From Petrolisthes cinctipes (Eukaryota; Arthropoda; Malacostraca; Decapoda; Porcellanidae): DNA of 64,000 nt. A program made the position numbers and the translations under genes. The stretch lies in assembly GCA_033782935.1 (NCBI GenBank), contig JAWQEG010000623.1, forward strand, positions 204,001 through 268,000, written 5' to 3'. The stretch's first letter is position 1; every line of letters begins with the position of its first letter. Shown piece by piece: positions 53,692 through 64,000 of this stretch. A model generated the notes under the pieces. That model did not search any database and was not told the origin of the DNA. It saw only the letters and a program-made list of their open reading frames with translations.

Positions 53692-55275
53692 TTGAGCCTG
53701 AATTTGAGATATAAACGGGTACAGAAGATGCATGCACATATCGACTTTGGGAACCTAAAATATCGATTTTGAGCATGTTTTGGGCTCATATCTTGAAAAT
53801 ATTCTAGCACTAAGTAGACATGTACAGATCGCTTCTAGGACCCAAAAATATCGAATTTTCGGGTGCTTTGAGCCAGAATTTGGGAAATAAACGGACTTAA
53901 AAGATGCATACACATATTGACTTTGGGCACCTAAAATATCGATTTTCAGCATGTTTTGGGCCTGTATATTGAAAATACTCTAACAGGAAGTAGGCATGTA
54001 CAGATCGCTTCTGGGACCCAAAAATATCGAATTTTCGGGTGTTTTGAGCCTGAATTTGAGATATGAATGGGTACAGAAGATGCATGCACATATTGACTTT
54101 GGGCACCCAAAATATCTATTTTTAGCATGTTTTGGGATTACATTTTGAAAATATTCTAGCACTAAGAAGGCATGTACAGATCGCTTCTGGAACCCAAAAA
54201 TATCGAATTTTCGGGTGTTTTGAGCCTGAATTTGGGATATAAACGGGTACAGAAGATGAATGCAAATATTGACTTAGGGCACCTAAAATATTGATTTTCA
54301 GCATGTTTTGGGCCTGTATTTTAAAAATACTCTAACACGGAGTAGGCATGTACAGATCTCTTCTGGAACCCAAAAATATCGAATTTTAGGGTGTTTTGAG
54401 CCTGAATTTGAGATATAAACGGGTACAGAAGATGCATGCACATATCGACTTTGGGCACCTAAAATATCGATTTTCAGCATGTTTTTGGCCCATATTTTGA
54501 AAAAAATCTAGCACTGAGTAGGCATGTACAGATCGCTTCTGGGACACAAAAATATCGAATTTTCGGGTGTTTTGAGCCTGAATTTTGGAAACAAACGGGT
54601 ACAGAAGATGCATACACATATTGACTTTGGGCACCTTAAACATTGATTTTCAGCATGTTTTGGGCCTGTGTTTTGAAAATACTCTAACACGGAGTAGGCA
54701 TGTACAAATCGCTATTGGGACCCAAAAATACCGAATTTTCGGGTGTTTTGAGCCTGAATTTGAGATATAAACAGGTACAGAAGATTCATGAACATATCGA
54801 CTTTGGGCACCTAAAATATCGATTTTCAGCATGTTTTGGGCTCATATTTTGAAAATATTCTAGCACTGAGTAGGCATGTACTGATCGCTTCTGGGACCCA
54901 AAAATATCGAATTTTCGGGTGTTTTGAGCCTGAATTTGAGATATAAACGGGTACAGAAGATGCATGCACATATCGACTTTGGGCACCTAAAATATCGATT
55001 TTCAGCATGTTTTATTCCCATATTCTTAAAAAATTCTAGCACTGAGTAGGCATGTATAGATCGCTTCTGGGACCCAAAAATATCGAATTTTCGGTTGTTT
55101 TGAGCATGAATTTGAGATATAAACGGGTACAGAAGATGCATGCACATATCGACATTGGACACTTAAAATATCGATTTTGAGCATGTTTTGGGTCTGTATC
55201 TTGAAAATACTCTAACACGGAGTAGGCATGTACAGATCGCATCTGGGACCCAAAAATATTGAATTATCGGGTCTT
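53692..55275 (+). repeat. 1584-bp (9-monomer) higher-order unit L, copy 1
   Basis: Exactly nine monomers, directly followed by copy 2. Shared marks are TTTTGAGCATG, GGGTGCTTTGAGCC (GGGTGC), GATATGAATGGG, ATATCTATTTTTAGC, GGGATTACATTTTG, CTAAGAAGGC, GGCCTGTGTTTTG and GTACTGATCGC. Confidence 0.88.
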
Positions 55276-56885
55276 TTGAGCCTGAATTTGAGATATAAAC
55301 GGGTACAGAAGATGCATGCACATATCGACTTTGGGAACCTAAAATATCGATTTTGAGCATGTTTTGGGCTCATATCTTGAAAATATTCTAGCACTAAGTA
55401 GGCATGTACAGATCGCTTCTAGGACCCAAAAATATCGAATTTTAGGGTGCTTTGAGCCAGAATTTGGGAAATAAACGGGTATAGAAGATGCATACACATA
55501 TTGACTTTGGGCACCTAAAATATCGATTTTCAGCATGTTTTGGGCCTGTATATTGAAAATACTCTAACACGAAGTAGGCATGTACAGATCGCTTCTGGGA
55601 CCCAAAAATATCGAATTTTCGGGTGTTTTGAGCCTGAATTTGAGATATGAATGGGTACAGAAGATGCATGCACATATTGACTTTGGGCACCCAAAATATC
55701 TATTTTTAGCATGTTTTGGGATTACATTTTGAAAATATTCTAGCACTAAGAAGGCATGTACAGATCGCTTCTGGAATCCAAAAATATCGAATTTTCGGGT
55801 GTTTTGAGCCTGAATTTGGGATATAAACGGGTACAGAAGATGAATGCAAATATTGACTTAGGGCACCTAAAATATTGATTTTCAGCATGTTTTGGGCCTG
55901 TATTTTAAAAATACTCTAACACGGAGTAAGCATGTACAGATCTCTTCTGGAACCCAAAAATATCGAATTTTCGGGTGTTTTGAGCCTGAATTTGAGATAT
56001 AAACGGGTACAGAAGATGCATGCACATATCGACTTTGGGCACCTAAAATATCGATTTTCAGCATGTTTTTGGCCCATATTTTGAAAAATATCTAGCACTG
56101 AGTAGGCATGTACAGATCGCTTCTGGGACCCAAAAATATCGAATTTTCGGGTGTTTTGAGCCTGAATTTTGGAAACAAACGGGTACAGAAGATGCATACA
56201 CATATTGACTTTGGGCACCTTAAACATTGATTTTCAGTATGTTTTGGGCCTGTGTTTTGAAAATACTCTAACACGGAGTAGGCATGTACAAATCGCTATT
56301 GGGACCCAAAAATATCGAATTTTCGGGTGTTTTGAGCCTGAATTTCAGATATAAACAGGTACAGAAGATTCATGAACATATCGACTTTGGGCACCTAAAA
56401 TATCGATTTTCAGCATGTTTTGGGCTCATATTTTGAAAATATTCTAGCACTGAGTAGGCATGTACTGATCGCTTCTGGGACCCAAAAATATCGAATTTTC
56501 GGGTGTTTTGAGCCTGAATTTGAGATATAAACGGGTACAGTAGATGCATGCACATATCGACTTTGGGCACCTAAAATATCGATTTTCAGCATGTTTTATT
56601 CCCATATTCTTAAAAAATTCTAGCACTGAGTAGGCATGTATAGATCGCTTCTGGGACCCAAAAATATCGAATTTTCGGGTGTTTTGAGCATGAATTTGAG
56701 ATATAAACGGGTACAGAAGATGCATGCACATATCGACTTTGGACACTTAAAATATCGATTTTGAGCATGTTTTGGGTCTGTATCTTGAAAATACTCCAAC
56801 ACGGAGTAGGCATGTACAGATCGCATCTGGGACCCAAAAATATTGAATTATCGGGTCTTTTGAGCCTGAATTTGAGATATAAACG
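55276..56885 (+). repeat. 1584-bp higher-order unit L, copy 2
   Basis: Second tandem copy at an offset of exactly 1584 bp, with the same marks in order. It diverges after 56885, where GGGTACTGAAGATACATG replaces the first copy's GGGTACAGAAGATGCATG. Confidence 0.88.
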
Positions 56886-57381
56886 GGTACTGAAGATACA
56901 TGCACATATCGACTTTGGGCACCCAAAATATCGATTTTTTGCATGTTTTGGGCCTATATTTTGAAAATATTCTAGCACTGAGTAGGCATGTATAGATCGC
57001 TTCTGGGACCCAAAAATATCGAATTTTCGGGTGTTTTGAGCCTGAATTTGAGATATAAACGGGTACAGAAGATGAATGCTTTTATCGACTTTGGGCACCT
57101 AAAATATCGATTTTCAGCATGTTTTGGGCCCATATTTTGAAAAAAATCTAGCACTGAGTAGGCATGTACAGATCGCTTCTGGGACCCAAAAATATCGAAT
57201 TTTCGGGCGTTTTGAGCCTGAATTTTGGAAACAAACGGGTACAGAAGATGCATACACATATTGACTTTGGGCACCTAAAATATTGATTTTCAGCTTGTTT
57301 TGGGCCTGTATATTAAAAATACTATAACACGGAGTAGGCATGTACAGATCGTTTTTGGGACCCAAAAATATCGAATTTTCG

Positions 57382-58091
57382 TGTGTTTTGAGCCTGAATT
57401 TGAGATATAAACGGGTACAGAAGATGCATGCACATATCGACTTTGGGCACCTAAAATATCGATTTTTAGCATGTTTTGGGCTCATATCTTGAAAATATAC
57501 TAGCACTAAGTAGGCATGTACAGATCGCTTCTAGGTCCCAAAAATATCGAATTTTCGGATGTTTTGAGCCAGAATTTGGGAAATAAACGGACTTAAAAGA
57601 TGCATACACATATTGACTTTGGGCACCTAAAATATCGATTTTCAGCATGTTTTGGGCCTGTATATTGAAAATACTCTAACACGGAGTAGGCATGTACAGA
57701 TCGCTTCTGGGACCCAAAAATATCGAATTTTCGGGTGTTTTGAGCCTGAATTTGAGATATAAACGGGTACTGAAGATGCATGCAGATATCGACTTTGGGC
57801 ACCCAAAATATCGATTTTTAGCATGTTTTGGGCCTATATTTTGAAAATATTCTAGCACTGAGTAGGCATGTATAGATCGCTTCTGGGACCCACAAATATC
57901 GAATTTTCGGGTGTTTTGAGCCTGAATTTGAGATATAAACGGGTACTGAAGATGCATGCACATATCGACTTTGGGCACCTAAAATATCGATTTTCAGCAT
58001 GTTTTGGGCCTGTATTTTGAAAATACTGTAACACGGAGTAGGCATGTACAGATCGCTTTTGGGACCCAAAATTATTGAATTTTCGGGTGTT
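57382..58091 (+). repeat. Left flank of unit L copy 3
   Basis: Second copy of 52982-53691, sharing GCATGCAGATATCG (near 57779) and CCCAAAATTATTG (near 58066). It differs by CTCTAAC for CTGTAAC near 57677. Confidence 0.8.
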
Positions 58092-59700
58092 TTGAGCCTG
58101 AATTTGAGATATAAACGGGTACAGAAGATGCATGCACATATCGACTTTGGGAACCTAAAATATCGATTTTGAGCATGTTTTGGGCTCATATCTTGAAAAT
58201 ATTCTAGCACTAAGTAGGCATGTACAGATCGCTTCTAGGACCCAAAAATATCGAATTTTCGGGTGCTTTGAGCCAGAATTTGGGAAATAAACGGGTATAG
58301 AAGATGCATACACATATTGACTTTGGGCACCTAAAATATCGATTTTCAGCATGTTTTGGGCCTGTATATTGAAAATACGCTAACACGAAGTAGGCATGTA
58401 CAGATCGCTTCTGGGACCCAAAAACATCGAATTTTAGGGTGTTTTGAGCCTGAATTTGAGATATGAATGGGTACAGAAGATGCATGCACATATTGACTTT
58501 GGGCACCCAAAATATCTATTTTTAGCATGTTTTGGGATTACATTTTGAAAATATTCTAGCACTAAGAAGGCATGTACAGATCGCTTCTGGAACCCAAAAA
58601 TATCGAATTTTCGGGTGTTTTGAGCCTGAATTTGGGATATAAACGGGTACAGAAGATGAATGCAAATATTGACTTAGGGCACCTAAAATATTGATTTTCA
58701 GCATGTTTTGGGCCTGTATTTTAAAAATACTCTAACACGGAGTAGGCATGTACAGATCTCTTCTGGAATCCAAAAATATCGAATTTTCGGGTGTTTTGAG
58801 CCTGAATTTGAGATATAAACGGGTACAGAAGATGCATGCACATATCGACTTTGGGCACCTAAAATATCGATTTTCAGCATGTTTTTGGCCCATATTTTGA
58901 AAAAAATCTAGCACTGAGTAGGCATGTACAGATCGCTTCTGGGACCCAAAAATATCGAATTTTCGGGTGTTTTGAGCCTGAATTTTGGAAACAAACGGGT
59001 ACAGAAGATGCATACACATATTGACTTTGGGCACCTTAAACATTGATTTTCAGCATGTTTTGGGCCTGTGTTTTGAAAATACTCTAACACGGAGTAGGCA
59101 TGTACAAATCTCTATTGGGACCCAAAAATATCGAATTTTCGGGTGTTTTGAGCCTGAATTTGAGATATAAACAGGTACAGAAGATTCATGAACATATCGA
59201 CTTTGGGCACCTAAAATATCGATTTTCAGCATGTTTTGGGCTCATATTTTGAAAATATTCTAGCACTGAGTAGGCATGTACTGATCGCTTCTGGGACCCA
59301 AAAATATCGAATTTTCGGGTGTTTTGAGCCTGAATTTGAGATATAAACGGGTACAGAAGATGCATGCACATATCGACTTTGGGCACCTAAAATATCGATT
59401 TTCAGCATGTTTTATTCCCATATTCTTAAAAAATTCTAGCACTGAATAGGCATGTATAGATCGCTTCTGGGACCCAAAAATATCGAATTTTCGGGTGTTT
59501 TGAGCATGAATTTGAGATATAAACGGGTACAGAAGATGCATGCACATATCGACTTTGGACACTTAAAATATCGATTTTGAGCATGTTTTGGGTCTGTATC
59601 TTGAAAATACTCTAACACGGAGTAGGCATGTACAGATCGCATCTGGGACCCAAAAATATTGAATTATCGGGTCTTTTGAGCCTGAATTTGAGATATAAAC
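58092..59700 (+). repeat. 1584-bp higher-order unit L, copy 3
   Basis: Third copy, 2816 bp (16 monomers) after copy 2 and 4400 bp (25 monomers) after copy 1. The flank before it (57382-58091) also matches the flank of copy 1 (52982-53691), so the longer match is 52982-55300 against 57382-59700. Part of the unit returns once more near 63080-63550. Confidence 0.85.
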
Positions 59701-59889
59701 GGGTACTGAAGATACATGCACATATCGACTTTGGGCACCCAAAATATCGATTTTTAGCATGTTTTGGACCTATATTTTGAAAATATTCTAGCACTGAGTA
59801 GGCATGTATAGATCGCTTCTGGGACCCAAAAATATCGAATTTTCGGGTGTTTTGAGCATGAATTTGAGATATAAACGGGTACAGAAGAT

Positions 59890-60350
59890 GAATGCACATA
59901 TTGACTTTGGGCACCTAAAATATCGATTTTTAGCATGTTTTGGGCTCATATCTTGAAAATATTCTAGCACTGAGTAGGCATGTACAGATCGCTTCTAGGA
60001 CCCAAATATATCGAATTTTCGGACGTTTTGAGCCAGAATTTGGGAAATAAACGGACTTAAATGATGCATACACATATTGACTTTGGGCACCTAAAATATC
60101 GATTTTCAGCATGTTTTGGTCCTGTATATTGGAAATACTCTAACACGGAGTAGGCATGTACAGATCGATTCTGGGAACCAAAAATATCGAATTTTCGGGT
60201 GTTTTGAGCCTGAATTTGAGATATAAACGGGTACTGAAGATGCATGCACATATCGACTTTGGTCACCCAAAATATCGATTTTTAGCATGTTTTGGGCCTA
60301 TATTTTGAAAATATTCTAGCACTGAGTAGGCATGTATAGATCGCTTCTGG
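59890..60350 (+). repeat. Higher-order block M, copy 1 (offset 1232 bp)
   Basis: Repeated at 61122-61582, exactly seven monomers away. Shared marks are ACCCAAATATATCG, TTCGGACG, TTTTGGTCCTG, TATTGGAAATACTC, GATCGATTCTGGGAACC and TTTGGTCACCC. Confidence 0.85.
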
Positions 60351-61121
60351 GACACAAAAATATCGAATTTTCGGGTGTTTTGAGCATGAATTTGAGATAT
60401 AAACGGGTACAGAAGATGAATGCACATATCGACTTTGGGCACCTAAAATATCGATTTTCAGCATGTTTTGGGCCCATATTTTGAAAAAAATCTAGCACTG
60501 AGTAGGCATGTACAGATCGCTTCTGGGACCCAAAAATATCGAATTTTCGGGTGTTTTGAGCCTGAATTTGGGAAACAAACGGGTACAGAAGATGCATACA
60601 CATATTGACTTTGGGCAACTTAAATATTGATTTTCAGCATGTTTTGGGCCTGTATATTAAAAATACTATAACACGGAGTAGGCATGTACAGATCGCTTTT
60701 GGGACCCAAAAATATCGAATTTTCGTGTGTTTTGAGCCTGAATTTGAGATATAAAAGGGTACAGAAGATGCATGCACATATCGACTTTGGGCACCTAAAA
60801 TATCGATTTTTAGCATGTTTTGGGACTATATTTTGAAAATATTCTAGCACTGAGTAGGCATGTACAGATCGCTTCTGGGACCCAAAAATATCGAATTTTC
60901 GGGGTTTTTTAGCATGAATTTGGGATATAAACGGATACAGAAGATGCATACACATATTGACTTTGGGCACCTAAAATATCGATTTTCAGCATGTTTTGGG
61001 CCTGCATATTGAAAATACTGTAACACGGAGTAGGCATGTACAGATCGCTTTTGGGACCCAAAAATATCGAATTTTCGGGTGTTTTGAGCCTGAATTTGAG
61101 ATATAAACGGGTACAGAAGAT

Positions 61122-61582
61122 GCATGCACATATCGACTTTGGGCACCTAAAATATCGATTTTTAGCATGTTTTGGGCTCATATCTTGAAAATATTCTAGC
61201 ACTGAGTAGGCATGTACAGATCGCTTCTAGGACCCAAATATATCGAATTTTCGGACGTTTTGAGCCAGAATTTGGGAAATAAACGGACTAAAATGATGCA
61301 TACACATATTGACCTTGGGCACCTAAAATATCGATTTTCAGCATGTTTTGGTCCTGTATATTGGAAATACTCTAACACGGAGTAGGCATGTACAGATCGA
61401 TTCTGGGAACCAAAAATATCGAATTTTCGGGTGTTTTGAGCCTGAATTTGAGATATAAACGGGTACTGAAGATGCATGCACATATCGACTTTGGTCACCC
61501 AAAATATCGATTTTTAGCATGTTTTGGGCCTATATTTTGAAAACATTCTAGCACTGAGTAGGCATGTATAGATCGCTTCTGG
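61122..61582 (+). repeat. Higher-order block M, copy 2
   Basis: Second copy of 59890-60350 with all six rare marks in order. It differs by ATTGACCTTGGG near 61309 and by GAAAACATTC near 61539. Confidence 0.85.
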
Positions 61583-64000
61583 GACCCACAAATATCGAAT
61601 TTTCGGGTTTTTTGAGCCTGAATTTGAGATATAAACGAGTACTGAAGATGCATACACATATCGACTTTTGGCACCTAAAATATCGATTTTCAGCATTTTT
61701 TGGGCCTGTATTTTGAAAATACTGTAACACGGAGTAGGCATGTACAGATCGCTTTTGGGACCCAAAAATATTGAATTTTCGGGTGTTTTGAGCATGAATT
61801 TGAGATATAAACGGGTACAGAAGATGCATGCACATATCGACTTTGGGAACCTAAAATATCGATTTTTTGCATGTTTTGGGCTCATATCTTGAAAATATTC
61901 TAGCAGTAAGTAGGCATGTACAGATCTCTTCTGGAACCCAAAAATATCGAATTTTCGGGTGTTTTGAGCCAGAATTTGGGAAATAAACGGGTATAGAAGA
62001 TGCATACACATATCGACTTTAGGCACCCAAAATATCGATTTTTAGCATGTTTTGGGCCTATATTTTGAAAAAATTCTAGCACTGAATAGGCATGTACAGA
62101 TCGCTTCTGGAACCCAAAAATATCGAATTTTCGGGTGTTTTGAACCTGAATTTGGGATATAAACGGGTACAGAAGATGAATGCAAATATTGACTTTGGGC
62201 ACCTAAAATATTGATTTTCAGCATGTTTTGGGCCTGTATATTGACAATACTCTAACACGGAGTAGGCATGTACAGATCTCTTCTGGAACCCAAAAATATC
62301 GAATTTTCCGGTGTTTTCAGCCTGAATTTGAGATATAAACGGGTACTGAAGATGCATGCACATATCGACTTTGGGCACCCAAAATATCGATTTTTAGCAT
62401 GTTTTGAGACTATATTTTGAAATTATTCTAGCACTGAGTAGGCATGTACAGATCGCTTCTGGGACCCAAAAATATCGAATTTTCGGGTTTTTTTAGTATG
62501 AATTTGGGATATAAACGGATACAGAAGATGCATACACATATTGACTTTGGGCACCTAAAATATCGATTTTTAGCATGTTTTGGGCCTGTATTTTGAAAAT
62601 ACTGTAACACGGAGTAGGCATGTACAGATTGCTTTTGGGACCCAAAAATATCGAATTTTCGGGTGTTTTGAGCATGAATTTGAGATATAAACGGGTACAG
62701 AAGATGCATGCACATATCGACTTTGGGCACCTAAAATATCGATTTTTAGCATGTTTTGGGCCTATATTTTGAAAATATTCTAACACTGAGTAGGCATGTA
62801 TAGATCGCTTCTGGGACCCACAAATATCGAATTTTCGGGTGTTTTGAGCCTGAATTTGAGATATAAACGGGTTCTGAAGATGCATGCACATATCTACTCT
62901 GGGTCACCTAAAATATCGATTTTCAGCATGTTTTGGGCCTGTATTTTGATAATACTGTAACACGGAGTAGGCATGTACAGATCGCTTTTGGGACCCAAAA
63001 ATATTGAATTTTCGGGTATTTTGAGCATGAATTTGAGATATAAACGGGTACAGAAGATGCATGCACATATCGACTTTGGGAACCTAAAATATCGATTTTT
63101 AGCATGTTTTGGGCTCATATCTTGAAAATATTTTAGCACTAAGTAGGCATGTACAGATCGCTTCTAGGACCCAAAAATATCGAATTTTCGGGTGCTTTGA
63201 GCCAGAATTTGGGAAATAAACGGGTATAGAATATGCATACACATATTGACTTTGGCACCTAAAATATCGATTTTCAGCATGTTTTGGGCCTGTATATTGA
63301 AAATACTCTAACACGAAGTAGGCATGTAATGATTGCTTCTGGGACCCAAAAATATCGAATTTTCGGGTGTTTTGAGCCTGAATTTGAGATATGAATGGGT
63401 ACAGAAGATGCATGCACATATTGACTTTGGGCACCCAAAATATCTATTTTTAGCATGTTTTGGGATTACATTTTGAAAATATTCTAGCACTAAGAAGGCA
63501 TGTACAGATCGCTTCTGGAACCCAAAAATATCGAATTTTCGGGTGTTTTGAACCTGAATTTGAGATATAAACGGGTACAGAAGATGCATGCACATATCGA
63601 CTTTGGGAACATAAAATATCGATTTTCAGCATGTTTTGGTCCCATATTTTGAAAAAAATCTAGCACTGAGTAGGCATGTACAGATCGCTTTTGGGACCCA
63701 AAAATATCGAATTTTCGGGTGTTTTGAGCCAGAATTTGGGAAATAAACGGGTATAAAAGATGTATACACATATTACTTTTGGGCACCTAAAATATCGATT
63801 TTCAGCATGTTTTGGGCCTGTATATTGAAAATACTCTAACACGGAGTAGGCATGTACAAATCGCTTCTGGGACCCAAAAATATCGAATTTTCGGGTGTTT
63901 TGAGCCTGAATTTGAGATATGAACGGGAACAGAAGATGCATGCACATATCGACTTTGGGCACCTAAAATATCGATTTTTAGCATGTTTTGGGCCTATATT

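Larger units (their letters stand above)
1..64000 (+). repeat. 176-bp tandem satellite array filling the window
   Basis: Every part of the window is a copy of one 176-bp unit in the same orientation. The landmark GCATGTACAG recurs at 141, 317, 493, 668, 844 and 1020, and so on to an equivalent at 63850: 362 units with a net length error of only 3 bp. Both window ends fall inside a monomer, so the true array is longer. No unique DNA, transposon, or change of orientation interrupts it. Copies differ by scattered substitutions and 1-3 bp indels. Composition is about 40% GC with seven CpG sites per consensus unit. Known satellites of this unit length are commonly centromeric or heterochromatic; a role here is inference only. 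I do not recognise the family. It contains no supported gene. Confidence 0.98.
42100..64000 (+). repeat. Array region III
   Basis: Monomers of both earlier sets occur mixed, with local marks such as ACAGATGATGCATTCACATATCG (about 44570-50560) and CAGCATGATTTGGGCC (44800-50800). The GATGAATGCAAATATTGAC marker is absent from about 41.4 to 54.2 kb, then returns at 54256, 55840, 58656 and 62176 (steps of 9, 16 and 20 monomers). The left border is gradual. Confidence 0.55.

Noticed and set aside
1..64000. CRISPR array
   Set aside because: Units are contiguous, with no alternation of constant repeats and unique spacers, and 176 bp is far longer than a CRISPR unit.
1..64000. Telomeric, ribosomal or known plant or primate satellite identity (such as Arabidopsis 180-bp, rice CentO, human alpha)
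   Set aside because: I see no similarity to those consensus sequences as I know them, and no telomere motif or rRNA-like stretch. Family identity is left open.

Overview
The whole 64 kb window is one uninterrupted tandem satellite array. I find no protein-coding gene, RNA gene, transposon, CRISPR array or unique-sequence island. The unit is a 176-bp monomer in a single head-to-tail orientation. The landmark GCATGTACAG first occurs at 141 and its last equivalent (GCATGTACAA) is at 63850. That distance, 63709 bp, equals 362 monomers of 176 bp minus 3 bp, so unit length is held almost perfectly. The consensus is about 40% GC. Such an array points to a eukaryotic chromosome region of the centromeric, pericentromeric or other constitutive heterochromatin class. 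I do not recognise the family by sequence and cannot name the organism; a plant or an animal are both possible.

The monomer is an ancient dimer. Two consecutive 88-bp halves, called H1 and H2 here, align without gaps at 59 of 88 positions (hand count on 52877-53052). Above the monomer, two types tend to alternate and give a 352-bp dimer. Type 1 carries GTATTTTGAAAATAC followed by TGTAACACGGAG. Type 2 carries ATATTTTGAAAATAT followed by TCTAGCACTGAG. Above the dimer are irregular higher-order repeats of 7, 8, 9, 15, 16, 17, 18, 20, 21 and 25 monomers.

Layout: region I (about 1-20.3 kb) holds variants such as TTTTGTTCCCATATTCTT and blocks repeated at offsets of 2990, 2640, 3168/3520 and 1230 bp. 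Region II (about 20.3-42 kb) is marked by CTCATATCTTGAAAATATTC and CGGACTTAAAAGATGC and holds the youngest duplication, a 2816-bp unit in tandem at 35574-41247 with about 99.9% identity between copies. Region III (about 42-64 kb) mixes both sets and holds a 1584-bp (9-monomer) unit in tandem at 53692-56885 with a further copy at 58092-59700. Borders between regions are gradual and were judged by eye.

The many reading frames of 60-177 codons, nearly all on the minus strand, are the same satellite read in three rotating frames (176 is not a multiple of 3). They are not annotated as genes. All coordinates and identities below come from reading the sequence by hand; block edges are good to roughly 10-40 bp.
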